45,406 nucleotides of DNA from Clostridia bacterium (GCA_017436645.1 JAFSCR010000005.1:1-45406); one strand, 5' to 3'; positions 25,089 through 34,649 are shown, counted from the first letter of the stretch. Notes: generated from the letters alone by a model not told the origin. Numbers and translations are program-made.

Positions 25089-26417
25089 ATGACGAAACCA
25101 ATTCTTGCGGTCATCGGCCGCCCGAATGTGGGCAAATCCACACTCTTCAATAAAATTATCGGCAAGCGTCTTTCCATCGTGGAGGATACGCCGGGCATTA
25201 CCCGTGACCGCATTTACTGCGACGCCGAATGGTTCGGCCGCCAGTTTTCTGTGGTGGATACGGGCGGTATTGAGCCTGCAGGCAAGGACGTAATTCTTAA
25301 GGAAATGCGCATGCAATGCGAGCTTGCCATGGACACGGCTGACGTAATTTTATTTATTACAAACCTACACGAGGGTGTAACGGCCAACGACATGGAAATT
25401 GCCACTATGCTCCAGAAATCGGGAAAACCCGTACTTCTTGTCGTAAATAAATGTGACGCACCGGGTGAGCCGCCTGTTGGCATTTACGAATTTTACTCTC
25501 TCGGCATTGGCGACCCCTACCCCGTTTCCTCCCTCCACGGCATGGGCGTGGGCGACGTACTGGAAAAGGCCATCGAGCTCTTCCCCGAAGAAAAAGACGG
25601 TGAAGAAGAGGACGATTCCATCAAAGTAGCCATTGTGGGCAAACCCAATGCAGGCAAAAGCTCCCTTGTAAACCATATTTTAGGTGAAACCCGTATGATT
25701 GTTAGTGACATTGCAGGAACAACCCGTGATGCCATTGACAGCCACGTGGAAAAGGATGGGCAGAAATTTACGCTCATTGACACTGCAGGCATGCGCCGTC
25801 ACAGCCGTGTGGACGACACGGTGGAGCGGTACAGCGTTATGCGTGCCCTTGCCGCTATTGAAAGATGCGATGTTGCCGTGATTGTAATTGATGCCTCCGC
25901 AGGGATCAGCGAACAGGATGCCAAAATTGCAGGCTATGTGCATGAGGCAGGAAAAGCATCTGTTATTCTTATTAACAAATGGGATTTAATTGAGAAAGAA
26001 ACGAAAACCATGCAGGTTTTCCAAAACAGCGTTTATGACACCTTAAGCTTTATGACCTATGCGCCGAACCTCTTTATTTCCGCAAAAACGGGGCAAAGAG
26101 TGGATAAACTGTTTCCCCTTATTGAGAGTGTATATAAACAAAACTCCATGCGAATCTCCACCGGCGTTCTCAATGATATTTTAACGGATGCTACGGAAAA
26201 GGTGCAGCCGCCTTCCGATAAGGGCAAACGCCTTAAAATCTATTACATGACACAGGCTTCCACGAATCCCCCCACCTTCGTTCTGTTTGTCAACGATAAA
26301 GAGCTTGCACATTTTTCTTATATTCGCTATCTCGAGAACAGAATTCGTGAAACCTTTGGTCTTACAGGCACGCCGCTTCGGTTTATTGTTCGTGAGCGGC
26401 AGGAAAATAAAAATTAG
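25089..26417 (+). CDS. der: Ribosome-assembly GTPase Der (EngA)
   Basis: Der is an essential 50S-assembly factor with two tandem GTPase domains and a KH-like domain. In the 442-residue protein, domain 1 has GRPNVGKSTLFNK (8-20) and DTGGIEP, with NKCD. Domain 2 has GKPNAGKSSLVNH (about 184-196), DTAGMRR, NKWD and SAKTG. The KH-like end runs from about 355. Length is normal. AGAAAGGA precedes the start. Confidence 0.98.
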   Translation: MTKPILAVIGRPNVGKSTLFNKIIGKRLSIVEDTPGITRDRIYCDAEWFGRQFSVVDTGGIEPAGKDVILKEMRMQCELAMDTADVILFITNLHEGVTANDMEIATMLQKSGKPVLLVVNKCDAPGEPPVGIYEFYSLGIGDPYPVSSLHGMGVGDVLEKAIELFPEEKDGEEEDDSIKVAIVGKPNAGKSSLVNHILGETRMIVSDIAGTTRDAIDSHVEKDGQKFTLIDTAGMRRHSRVDDTVERYSVMRALAAIERCDVAVIVIDASAGISEQDAKIAGYVHEAGKASVILINKWDLIEKETKTMQVFQNSVYDTLSFMTYAPNLFISAKTGQRVDKLFPLIESVYKQNSMRISTGVLNDILTDATEKVQPPSDKGKRLKIYYMTQASTNPPTFVLFVNDKELAHFSYIRYLENRIRETFGLTGTPLRFIVRERQENKN

Positions 26418-26431
26418 AAAGAGGAATAGAT

Positions 26432-27025
26432 ATGCCGGAAATACTAAAATATACACTCTGCGCTCTCATCGGGTATCTCCTTGGCAGTATTAATTCTGCC
26501 GTAATTGTTTCCAAACTTCGAGGCAAGGATATCCGCACCGTGGGAAGCGGCAATGCAGGTGCCACCAATATTCTCCGTACATTCGGAAAGGGTGCCGCCG
26601 GAATTGTTTTTCTTGTTGATATATTAAAAGGCGTTTTCGCCGCCATAATCGGCCGTCTTCTCGGCGGTGATATCGGTAGTTACCTCGGCGGTTTTCTGGC
26701 CATCATAGGGCATAACTTCCCCATATACTTTGGCTTTCGTGGCGGGAAAGGAATTGTCACAAGCCTTGCTGTGATGCTTACGGTTTCCCCCTCACTTGCG
26801 CTGATTGCTTTTGGCATTGGCATTATCATTATTGCCGCCACACGCTATGTTTCCCTCGGTTCTATTCTCGGCTCGCTTCTCTTTGGAGTTCTAGCTGTAA
26901 TCCGCCATACGGATAATATTCCGTTTTGCATTTTCGCAGTGCTTACGGCACTCCTCGCCACCATAAGGCATGCTGGCAACATTAAACGGCTTATGACCGG
27001 AACAGAAAGGAAGCTGGGAAAATGA
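26432..27025 (+). CDS. plsY: Acyl-phosphate glycerol-3-phosphate acyltransferase
   Basis: PlsY makes lysophosphatidic acid from acyl-phosphate and glycerol-3-phosphate at the membrane. The 197-residue protein has about five membrane helices. It shows the three conserved loops: SINSAVIVSKLRGKDIRTVGSGNAGATN (split over about 19-46), GHNFPIYFGFRGGKGI (about 90-105) and the glycine-rich VSLGSI. Its stop overlaps the gpsA start by 4 bases; gpsA supplies the glycerol-3-phosphate. Confidence 0.97.
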   Translation: MPEILKYTLCALIGYLLGSINSAVIVSKLRGKDIRTVGSGNAGATNILRTFGKGAAGIVFLVDILKGVFAAIIGRLLGGDIGSYLGGFLAIIGHNFPIYFGFRGGKGIVTSLAVMLTVSPSLALIAFGIGIIIIAATRYVSLGSILGSLLFGVLAVIRHTDNIPFCIFAVLTALLATIRHAGNIKRLMTGTERKLGK

Positions 27026-28017
27026 AAATAGCAGTAATCGGCAGCGGCGGCTGGGGTACGGCAATCGCTTCCCTTCTTGCAAAAAACGGGCACACCGTTA
27101 CCCTTTGGTCCTGGAAACAGGAAGAAAGTGACGCCATTCGTGAAAATAAAGAAAACAAAGAATTCTTACCCGGGGTATCGCTTCCTGATGGTATTCATTA
27201 CACAGCAAATCTGGAGGAGGCGGCAGGGGCAGAGCTGATTGTAATTGCCACCCCATCTGCTGTTCTTCCGAAAACAGTGGAAAACCTGGCACCCTTTGTG
27301 CCCACAGGTATTCCCATTGTAAACCTTACAAAAGGTCTCTGTGCTGAAACGAACCGTCGTTTTTCCGAGGTGATTGGCGCACTTTGTCCGCATAATCCCG
27401 TGGTAGTCCTGACCGGCCCTTCCCATGCGGAAGAAGTTGGCAAAGGGATTCCGACCACGGTCCTTGCCGCCTCCAAACAAGCAGATGCGGCAGAAATGGT
27501 GCAGGAAGCCTTTATGAGCCCGACGTTTCGTGTGTATACCTCATCGGACGTCATCGGCGCCGAGCTTGGCGGTGCCCTCAAAAACGTTATTGCTCTTTGT
27601 GCCGGCGTCATGGACGGTCTTGGGTTTGGAGATAACACAAAAGCCGCTCTTATGACCCGTGGGCTTGCGGAAATGTCCCGCCTTGGTATAAAAATGGGAG
27701 CCGCGCCGGAAACCTTTGCAGGCCTTTCGGGAATTGGTGACCTGATTGTTACCTGTACCAGTATGCACAGCAGAAACAGACGTGCCGGTATTCTGATAGG
27801 ACAAGGCAAGTCCGTAAAAGAAGCCCTCGAAGAAGTGCACATGGTGGTAGAAGGCGTATATGCGGCAGAAAGCGCCTATAAGCTCTCACAAAAATACGAT
27901 GTGGAAATGCCTATTGTTTCCGCCGCCTACCGTGTTCTTTTTGAAGATGCCTCTCCGAGAGAGGAAGTTTTAAAGCTGATGCAAAGAGAAAAGAAGGCAG
28001 AAAAAGATTTAATATAA
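27022..28017 (+). CDS. gpsA: NAD(P)-dependent glycerol-3-phosphate dehydrogenase
   Basis: GpsA reduces dihydroxyacetone phosphate to glycerol-3-phosphate for phospholipid synthesis. The 331-residue protein has the Rossmann motif GSGGWGTA (7-14), the LTKG loop, and the catalytic lysine region ALKNVIALCAGVMDGLGFGDN (K in ALKNV, about 187). SGIGDLIVTC follows. It is the last gene of the plus-strand run and ends at the bidirectional terminator. Confidence 0.98.
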   Translation: MKIAVIGSGGWGTAIASLLAKNGHTVTLWSWKQEESDAIRENKENKEFLPGVSLPDGIHYTANLEEAAGAELIVIATPSAVLPKTVENLAPFVPTGIPIVNLTKGLCAETNRRFSEVIGALCPHNPVVVLTGPSHAEEVGKGIPTTVLAASKQADAAEMVQEAFMSPTFRVYTSSDVIGAELGGALKNVIALCAGVMDGLGFGDNTKAALMTRGLAEMSRLGIKMGAAPETFAGLSGIGDLIVTCTSMHSRNRRAGILIGQGKSVKEALEEVHMVVEGVYAAESAYKLSQKYDVEMPIVSAAYRVLFEDASPREEVLKLMQREKKAEKDLI

Positions 28018-28023
28018 ACCGAA

Positions 28024-28051
28024 AAAGAGGTGCCAAATGCACCTCTTTCTT
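28024..28051. terminator. Bidirectional terminator between gpsA and DUF362 gene
   Basis: AAAGAGGTGC (28024-28033) pairs with GCACCTCTTT (28039-28048), a 10-base stem with 5-base loop. Plus strand tail CTTATTT; minus strand tail CGGTTTATATT. It sits between convergent genes. Confidence 0.8.
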
Positions 28052-29159
28052 ATTTGACTACAACCGCTTTCTGCGGACAAAGTTCCTGACAGCAGTAGCA
28101 TTTAATGCAGTTTTCCCTATGGATAACTGCTTTTTTATTGATAAGTCCCATGGTTTCCTGCGGACAGGAGCGGACACATTCGCCGCAGCCAATGCACTTC
28201 TTTTCCAAAATTACGGGCTTTTTTTCTTTTTTCAGCCTTGCCGCTACAGTTTTGGGAAGTAGTTTTAGTAGCCCTGCATCACGGCTTGCCTTGGGGCGTT
28301 TAAATTTTGTGGCGTATTCCGAAAGCCGTGCGCCGATTACATTAAGTTCACCCACCGTTTTCGGGCATAGTCCTTTTTCGATACTGAGCGCTACTGTTTC
28401 AACATCCCCCGGTGTAAATCCCATAAGATGGCACAGGAGAAGGTCCAGCGAAAAGGGGTTGGCGCTACCTGAAAGTGCACCCACACGTTTTAATGTGCCG
28501 CTTGCAGGTCCGTTCCCTTCCATACAGACAACGGCATCCATAATATTTACCTGCGGTGCATTCTCCATGCAAAGCCGCACAAGCATATCGCAAAAGTCCC
28601 TTTTATCCGGATACTTTGCATGGTATTCGGCTTTTTTTGCGCCGGGGATGGAGCCGAACAGGTTTTTTACCGCCGCCGTCATATTGGCAAGCATATGGGT
28701 TTTGAGTCTGCCGATGCTGACCACGAGGTCAGCCTCCAAAAGCGGTTTTATAATGGTAAACTCGCCGCTTTTTTCCGAGGTTATATCGAGATTCAGCCGA
28801 GCGCCGCTGTTTTCTGCTGCATGACGCATCCCTGTGGTTTCATAAAGCCGTTCCAGAAGTTTCGGGAGATATAACCCACCGGGGCTGTCCGCAATGGTTA
28901 CGTTTGCGCCACGTTTGACAAAGTAGGCGGCTGCGAGTTCCACAAGCAGCGGATTTGCCGTAATCGCCGCCTCGGGAGCACGCTTTGCAAGAAGATTCGG
29001 CTTTATGACTACGTTTTTCCCCTTCCAGTCGTCCGCAAAGCCGTTATCCTGAAGGATATTTTCAAGCATTGGAATCAGTGCTGATTCTACGTTTTCCCTT
29101 TTATAATTTTTACACGGCGATAAATACACCCTATCTGTAAGCGTTAACTTTCTTTCCAT
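28050..29159 (-). CDS. DUF362 protein with two [4Fe-4S] ferredoxin motifs
   Basis: This 369-residue protein has a DUF362 domain (about 1-290), with KPNLLAKR, the DSPGG loop and LKTHMLANMTAAVKNLFG. A C-terminal bacterial ferredoxin carries two clusters: CIGCGECVRSCP (about 324-335) and CIKCYCCQELCP (about 353-364). DUF362 iron-sulfur proteins are common in anaerobes; their reaction is not established. The gene directly follows the histidine-phosphatase stop codon, and GGAG precedes the ATG. It is the last gene of the minus-strand run. Confidence 0.9.
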   Translation of the reverse strand: MERKLTLTDRVYLSPCKNYKRENVESALIPMLENILQDNGFADDWKGKNVVIKPNLLAKRAPEAAITANPLLVELAAAYFVKRGANVTIADSPGGLYLPKLLERLYETTGMRHAAENSGARLNLDITSEKSGEFTIIKPLLEADLVVSIGRLKTHMLANMTAAVKNLFGSIPGAKKAEYHAKYPDKRDFCDMLVRLCMENAPQVNIMDAVVCMEGNGPASGTLKRVGALSGSANPFSLDLLLCHLMGFTPGDVETVALSIEKGLCPKTVGELNVIGARLSEYATKFKRPKASRDAGLLKLLPKTVAARLKKEKKPVILEKKCIGCGECVRSCPQETMGLINKKAVIHRENCIKCYCCQELCPQKAVVVK

Positions 29160-29822
29160 CTATTCTCCATCCTTTCCCCCACGCCACCATTTTTGCTTGG
29201 CAAGCGTGCTAATATCTGCAAGATGGCTGTTATCCCCGTCAAGTTCGATTTTTATGCCATCCTTCTCTGCTTTTAGCACTGTCACGGATGCATTGTCACA
29301 CCACTTTTCCCCCGGCATTTTGGAAAGAGGAACACCTTTGATTTTACAAAGGAGAACTTTAATTGCTGTGCCATGGGTGGCGATGAGAACATTTTTCCCT
29401 TCATTCGCCTTCGTGATTTCCAAAACCGCTTCATATACTCTATCCTGAAAATCCGTCATTTTCTCGCCGCCGGGCATTTCGAGTAAATGTGGTTTTTCCA
29501 GCCAATTGCCGTAGCTTTCAGGAAAACGGACGGGCAAATCATCCCAAGGAACATCTTCCCATTCGCCGCCGTGAATTTCACGAAGATTGGGCACTTCTAT
29601 AACGGAAAGTCCTTTTTCCTTTGCAACGATTTCTGCCGTCATACGAGTCCTTTTAAGGTCACTCGAGTATGCCGCATCAAGATGTATATTCTTAAAATAG
29701 GCAGGGAGGCGCCCGATTTGTGCAAGTCCGTTTTCTGTAAGGTCCGAATCATACCAGCCATGGAAATTTCGTTCCACGTTTCCTCTTGCTTCGCCGTGGC
29801 GCACAATATATATGGTTGTCAT
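29160..29822 (-). CDS. Histidine phosphatase family protein
   Basis: About 220 residues of the phosphoglycerate-mutase-like superfamily: the phosphohistidine motif IVRHGEARGN (5-14), the second catalytic region REIHGGEWEDVPW, and the C-terminal ATHGTAIKVL histidine. It is probably a small-molecule phosphatase (CobC/GpmB-like); no cobalamin genes are nearby. The start at 29822 follows GGAGGGAATGT. The gene begins just past the terminator at the end of the rluD-like gene, so it may depend on read-through or an unseen promoter. Confidence 0.88.
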   Translation of the reverse strand: MTTIYIVRHGEARGNVERNFHGWYDSDLTENGLAQIGRLPAYFKNIHLDAAYSSDLKRTRMTAEIVAKEKGLSVIEVPNLREIHGGEWEDVPWDDLPVRFPESYGNWLEKPHLLEMPGGEKMTDFQDRVYEAVLEITKANEGKNVLIATHGTAIKVLLCKIKGVPLSKMPGEKWCDNASVTVLKAEKDGIKIELDGDNSHLADISTLAKQKWWRGGKDGE

Positions 29823-29835
29823 ACATTCCCTCCTT

Positions 29836-29863
29836 AAAAACAAGGCGGATGATGTCATCCGCC
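29836..29863 (-). terminator. Terminator containing the rluD-like stop codon
   Basis: On the minus strand GGCGGATGA (29863-29855) pairs with TCATCCGCC (29852-29844), followed by TTGTTTTT. The left arm is the last two glycine codons plus TGA of the pseudouridine synthase gene, so the ribosome reaching the stop would cover the stem. Confidence 0.8.
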
Positions 29864-30766
29864 AAATGTGTTTTTATTTCTTAAGTTATCAAGTACACGT
29901 TCGAATACTTCCGGAAGTGGCGCAGAAAACGTCATTTCCGTCTCCGTTTCCGGATGGATAAACCCTATCTCACCGGCATGCAAAAGTTGGCCGGAAAGTG
30001 CGAACGGTTCTTTTTTAACGCCGTAGGTTTTATCTCCCACAATCGGGTGACCGATATGGCGCATATGGACACGAATCTGATGGGTTCTGCCTGTTTGCAG
30101 TTTGCATTTTACCAAGGTATACTGCCCAAATCGCTCCAGCACCGTAAAATGCGTAACCGCTTCTCTGCCGCCCTTTGTAACCGCCATTTTTTTGCGGTCA
30201 CGAGTGTCTCTCCCAAGGGGCGCATCCACAGTTCCTGTATCTTCTTTTACGTTGCCGTGCACAAGGGCAAAATATTTTCTGGAAAGCGTTCTTGTTTTCA
30301 ACTGGCCGGAAAGAGACTGGTGGGCTTTATCCCCTTTTGCTACAATCAAAAGACCTGTCGTGTCCTTATCAATGCGGTGGACAATGCCGGGGCGCATAAC
30401 GCCTCCGATTGCAGAGAGGGAATCTCCACAATGGTGCAGAAGGGCGTTGACAAGCGTATCTTCATAATTTCCTGCCGCAGGATGGACCACCATGCCGGCA
30501 GGTTTATTAATTACGAGAACGCTGTCATCCTCATACACTATGGAAAGCGGAATATCCTGTGCCACTGTTTCCAAAGTCTTAGGCGGCGGAATAATCACTT
30601 CCACCTTATCCCCTTTTCTTATCTTATAGCCGGGGCGTACCGTTTTCCCTGAAACAGTAACATTACCATCTTCAATCAGCTGTTTGATATAGGAACGGCT
30701 AAGCTCGGTGTGCACCGAGGCTACCGCTTTATCAATTCTTTCATCTACAAACGCTTCGTATTCCAT
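29855..30766 (-). CDS. RluA-family pseudouridine synthase (RluD-like)
   Basis: This 303-residue protein has an N-terminal S4 RNA-binding domain (about 12-60) and the RluA catalytic domain with the aspartate in HRIDKDTTGLLIVAK (about 131-145). The substrate-binding motifs INKPAGMVVHPA and LQTGRTHQIRVHM are also present. Members modify uridines of 23S rRNA; an S4 domain favours RluD-like specificity (U1911/1915/1917), but this is inference. Its ATG overlaps the lspA stop by one base (TGATG), so it is translated by coupling; no strong ribosome site is seen. Confidence 0.92.
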   Translation of the reverse strand: MEYEAFVDERIDKAVASVHTELSRSYIKQLIEDGNVTVSGKTVRPGYKIRKGDKVEVIIPPPKTLETVAQDIPLSIVYEDDSVLVINKPAGMVVHPAAGNYEDTLVNALLHHCGDSLSAIGGVMRPGIVHRIDKDTTGLLIVAKGDKAHQSLSGQLKTRTLSRKYFALVHGNVKEDTGTVDAPLGRDTRDRKKMAVTKGGREAVTHFTVLERFGQYTLVKCKLQTGRTHQIRVHMRHIGHPIVGDKTYGVKKEPFALSGQLLHAGEIGFIHPETETEMTFSAPLPEVFERVLDNLRNKNTFGG

Positions 30767-31218
30767 CAGTCAAAATCCGTACTTTTGAAAACATAAATAC
30801 AAAACAGCACCGCCCCGATGACAACACAGCAATCTGCTATATTGAATATGGGAAAATGGATGCATTTCGCATCCAGAAAATCAATGACTGACCCTAAAAA
30901 TATCCTGTCAGTAAGATTTCCGAGTGCACCGGCTAAAATGAGCGATACCGCAATACCGAAAATCTTGCTCTTCGGCTTTTTCACGATAATGAACACGGCG
31001 AGTGCGACAATGATGAGCACTGTGGCAATGATAAGAAACGGAACTTTGCCGCTTAAAATGCTGAATGCCGCACCGTCGTTTGTATTAAACGTGATATGAA
31101 ATATGTTTTCAATCACCGGTATGCTTTGTCCAAGGCGCATGTTGGCGGAAACATAAAGCTTCGATATTCTGTCCGCCGCAAACATGATAACCCCCACTAA
31201 ACAAGGAAGCCAAAGCAT
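30766..31218 (-). CDS. lspA: Lipoprotein signal peptidase (signal peptidase II)
   Basis: LspA is the membrane aspartyl protease that cuts lipoprotein signal peptides. The 150-residue protein has four membrane segments. The two catalytic aspartates lie in ALGNLTDRIFLG (about 99-110) and FPIFNIADCCVV (about 122-133). The substrate-side motif NTNDGAAFSI is present. It lies 11 bases after ileS, and the ileS-lspA-rluD order is common in bacteria. Confidence 0.96.
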   Translation of the reverse strand: MLWLPCLVGVIMFAADRISKLYVSANMRLGQSIPVIENIFHITFNTNDGAAFSILSGKVPFLIIATVLIIVALAVFIIVKKPKSKIFGIAVSLILAGALGNLTDRIFLGSVIDFLDAKCIHFPIFNIADCCVVIGAVLFCIYVFKSTDFD

Positions 31219-31229
31219 ATTATATTCTC

Positions 31230-34007
31230 CTACTCTTTAATAATTTCAGCACAGCGGCTGCAAAGTGTGGGATGATCTGCATCACTGCCAACGGTAGTGC
31301 TGTAAAGCCAGCATCTTTCACACTTTTCGCCTTCCGGTGCTACAATAGAAACCTTCAGTCCCTCTGTTTCGCCGCTATAAGCGCCTTCCGGTGCATCCTT
31401 TTCCAAAAGCTTTACGCCGGAAACGATAAAGAGGGTGGAAAGCGTATCACCAAAGGATTCTAAAAACGCTTTCATTTCTGCAGATACATAAAGTTCTACA
31501 CATGCACCGACAGAGTTACCGATTTTCTTTTCAGCACGTGCAATTTCAAGTGCCTTGGAAACATCGGCGCGGACTTTAATGAAGCGGTCCCACTTTTCCC
31601 CGAATGCGCTGTCGAATTTTGTATCAAAGGCAGGCATATCGTTATAAAGAACGCTTCTTTCGTCATCACCGTCACGGTGCGGCATAAACTGCCAAATTTC
31701 TTCGGAAGTATATACAAGCACAGGTGCCAGAAGACGTACAATTGTATCGAGAACCGTGTGCATAACCGTCTGTGCGGCACGACGCTGCATGCTTTCTGCC
31801 TTTTCAACATACAGGCGGTCTTTAATGATATCCAGATAGAAGTTACTCATATCTACAACGCAGAAGTTATGAATTGCGTGGTAGATGAGGTGGAAATCGT
31901 AGCTTTCGTAAGCGGCGAGAACCTTTTCCGTCATCTGGGAAAGGCGCATCATGGCCCACTTATCGAGTTCATTCATATTTTCAATAGCTACCGAATCCTT
32001 CTTCGGGTCGAAATCATGAATGTTACCGAGAATGTATCTTGCGGTATTTCTGATTTTTCTGTAAACTTCACTCATCTGCTTTAAGATTTCTTTGGAAATA
32101 CGCATATCCGTCTTAAAGTCAGCAGATACAACCCAAAGGCGAAGAATATCGGCGCCAAAGTCCTTAATAATATCCTGCGGGCTTACGCCGTTACCTTTGG
32201 ATTTGGACATTTTCTGCCCGTCAGAGTCTACAATCATGCCGTGGGTAATAACCGACTTATAGGGGGCCTCGCCACGGGCGGCAATGGAGGTAAGAAGTGA
32301 GGACTGGAACCAGCCTCTGTACTGGTCGTTCCCTTCAAGATATAAATCTGCAGGAAAACGAAGGCCTTCTTTTACATCTAAAACGCCTGCATGACTGGAA
32401 CCCGAGTCAAACCAAACGTCCATAATATCATTTTCTTTTGTAAATTCGGCGCAGCCGCATTTTGCACAGGCTGTGCCTTTCGGCAGAATTTCTTCTGCAG
32501 GAATTTCATACCATGCCCCGCTTCCCTTTTCTTTGAAGAGAGCAGCAACTGCACGGATAGATTCATCGGTGATAAGCGCTTCGCCGCAATCCTTACAGTA
32601 GAAAATGGGAATGGGAACACCCCATGTTCTCTGGCGGGAAATACACCAGTCCGTTCTGTCCATAACCATGCTGGTAATTCTTTCTTCGCCCCAACCGGGA
32701 ATCCAGCGAACCTTATGGATGGCCTCGCACGCTGCTTCTTTAATGCTGTCAACCGATGCAAACCACTGTTCCGTTGCACGGAATACAATGGGTTCGTGAC
32801 ATCTCCAGCAGTGAGGATACTGGTGAATAATTTCTTCAATGGCGTAAAGTGCCTTCACCTCGCGGAGTTTTTCTTCGATTGCCGGGTTTGCCTTGGAGTA
32901 ATGAAGACCGCAGAACTCGCCTGCCAGTTCATTTAAGTACCCCTTAGCATCTACGGGAACGAGAATAGGAATCTCTTTATAAGGACGGCATGCAACATAG
33001 TCTTCACCGCCATGGCCGGGCGCCGTATGAACACAGCCGGTACCGGCATCAAGTGTTACATGGTCACCAACAATAACGAGAGAAGTTCTGTCCATAAAGG
33101 GATGGTCACACTTAATATATTCAAGGTCGCTTCCCTTATATTCGCCGATTTTTTCATAATCGGAAATACCGCCGACACGCATTACGTTTTCGACAAGTTC
33201 TTCTGCGATTACATAGACTTCCTCCCCTGCACGTACAAGGCTATAGGTAAAATCAGGATTTACAGCAATAGCAACGTTACCGGGAAGCGTCCAGGTTGTC
33301 GTTGTCCAGATGACAAAGTATACGGGTGCGCCGATTTCTTTAAAGAGACCTTTATCTTCGGCAACACGGAATTTGACATAGATGGAGTTTGTTTTATCTT
33401 CTTCGTATTCAATTTCAGCCTCTGCCAGCGCCGTTTCACAATCCGGGCACCAGTAGATGGGCTTAAGGCCTTTATAAATATAGCCTTTTTTCGCCATTTC
33501 ACCGAAAATTTCAATCTGCTTTGCTTCAAATTCCGGTGCAAGCGTTAAATAAGAATTATCGTAGTCACCGAGTGAGCCGAGACGGCGAATCTGGCCTTTC
33601 TGGTTTTCAACGTATCCGAGTGCAAACTTTTTACATTCTTCACGGAAAGCGGAAACGGAAACTTCGCTTCTGTTAATGCCCAGCTTTTTAATAGCCTGAC
33701 GTTCAATGGGAAGACCGTGGGTATCCCAGCCGTGAATATAGGGCGCACGGTAGCCACTCATATTTTTATAACGGACAATAATATCCTTGAGCGTTTTGTT
33801 AAGGGCATGACCCATGTGCATATCGCCGTTTGCATACGGCGGACCGTCATGCAAGATAAAGAGAGGCTTTTCGGCATTTTTTGCCATAAGGCCTCCGTAT
33901 AAATCATTTTCTTCCCACTTTTTCAGTGTTTCAGGTTCCCTTGTAGGCAAATTACCGCGCATGGGGAACTCGGTTTCGGGCAAATTTAATGTTTTGCCAT
34001 AATCCAT
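31230..34007 (-). CDS. ileS: Isoleucyl-tRNA synthetase, bacterial type
   Basis: The 925-residue class Ia synthetase has the HIGH variant GPPYANGDMHMGHALN (about 56-71), the editing domain with WTTTTWTLPGN, the KMSKS loop KMSKSKGNG (about 594-602), the anticodon-binding domain, and a C-terminal zinc finger CERCW...CSRC (about 896-919). It is the eubacterial zinc-finger (non-mupirocin-resistant) form. The gap to divIVA is only 36 bases, so there is no T-box leader in front of it; control must come from upstream. Confidence 0.98.
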   Translation of the reverse strand: MDYGKTLNLPETEFPMRGNLPTREPETLKKWEENDLYGGLMAKNAEKPLFILHDGPPYANGDMHMGHALNKTLKDIIVRYKNMSGYRAPYIHGWDTHGLPIERQAIKKLGINRSEVSVSAFREECKKFALGYVENQKGQIRRLGSLGDYDNSYLTLAPEFEAKQIEIFGEMAKKGYIYKGLKPIYWCPDCETALAEAEIEYEEDKTNSIYVKFRVAEDKGLFKEIGAPVYFVIWTTTTWTLPGNVAIAVNPDFTYSLVRAGEEVYVIAEELVENVMRVGGISDYEKIGEYKGSDLEYIKCDHPFMDRTSLVIVGDHVTLDAGTGCVHTAPGHGGEDYVACRPYKEIPILVPVDAKGYLNELAGEFCGLHYSKANPAIEEKLREVKALYAIEEIIHQYPHCWRCHEPIVFRATEQWFASVDSIKEAACEAIHKVRWIPGWGEERITSMVMDRTDWCISRQRTWGVPIPIFYCKDCGEALITDESIRAVAALFKEKGSGAWYEIPAEEILPKGTACAKCGCAEFTKENDIMDVWFDSGSSHAGVLDVKEGLRFPADLYLEGNDQYRGWFQSSLLTSIAARGEAPYKSVITHGMIVDSDGQKMSKSKGNGVSPQDIIKDFGADILRLWVVSADFKTDMRISKEILKQMSEVYRKIRNTARYILGNIHDFDPKKDSVAIENMNELDKWAMMRLSQMTEKVLAAYESYDFHLIYHAIHNFCVVDMSNFYLDIIKDRLYVEKAESMQRRAAQTVMHTVLDTIVRLLAPVLVYTSEEIWQFMPHRDGDDERSVLYNDMPAFDTKFDSAFGEKWDRFIKVRADVSKALEIARAEKKIGNSVGACVELYVSAEMKAFLESFGDTLSTLFIVSGVKLLEKDAPEGAYSGETEGLKVSIVAPEGEKCERCWLYSTTVGSDADHPTLCSRCAEIIKE

Positions 34008-34043
34008 GCGATTTCAATCCTTTCCGCAAAATTTAGTCGTTAT

Positions 34044-34649
34044 TTATTCGTCGCCCTCTGCACCGGGTACAAGAGGTTTTGAAATTCTCGTCGCTTCCAT
34101 GGGCGACACATCAGGAATGGGTGCCGGCTCGGGCATGACAGCCTTCGGTGCTTCCGCCACTTTTACGGTGGGAATATAGGTGTTTACCGTATCGCCTGTT
34201 TCCTGCACAACCATACCATTTAAAATTTCAATCTGGGTTCGAAGCTGAGAAATGTTTCTCGTGGCAATTACGCTGATGTTACGTTTTAAATCCAGCTCTC
34301 TCTGCACGAGGGACTGTACGCTTTCCTCTGCTTCTCTTTTTATATAAGAAGCTCTGTCTTCCGCTTCCTTCACAATATTCTGTGCCTTTTCCTGTGCTGC
34401 ACGAATTGCTGCATCACTGGATGTCTGTGCAAGAAGAAGGGCATTTTGGAGTGCATCCTCCATGTTCTTGTATTTATCAACAAGGCTATCCAGCATCTGA
34501 ATCTTATCTTTCAGTGCGATGTTTTCTTTATAAAGGGTTTCGTAATCTGCAGTCAGTTCATTGAAGACTTCTTCAACATCCTGCCGCTTATAACCACCCA
34601 TAACGGCACTGCCGAATTCGATTTTTTCCAGTTCAAGCGGTGTAAACAT
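34044..34649 (-). CDS. divIVA: DivIVA family cell-division/polarity protein
   Basis: This 201-residue protein starts MFTPLELEKIEFGSAVMGGYKRQDVEEVFNE in two overlapping stretches, giving the conserved membrane-curvature-binding head (with FGxxxxGY and the valine/glutamate repeats). A long coiled coil (about 30-140) follows, then a proline-rich flexible tail. DivIVA marks cell poles and septa in Gram-positives. It follows sepF by 39 bases, an arrangement typical of the Firmicute dcw-ylm region. Confidence 0.95.
   Translation of the reverse strand: MFTPLELEKIEFGSAVMGGYKRQDVEEVFNELTADYETLYKENIALKDKIQMLDSLVDKYKNMEDALQNALLLAQTSSDAAIRAAQEKAQNIVKEAEDRASYIKREAEESVQSLVQRELDLKRNISVIATRNISQLRTQIEILNGMVVQETGDTVNTYIPTVKVAEAPKAVMPEPAPIPDVSPMEATRISKPLVPGAEGDE

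Noticed and set aside
34008-34043. T-box or other leader for ileS
   Set aside because: Only 36 bases separate divIVA and ileS, too short for a T-box, and no hairpin is seen.
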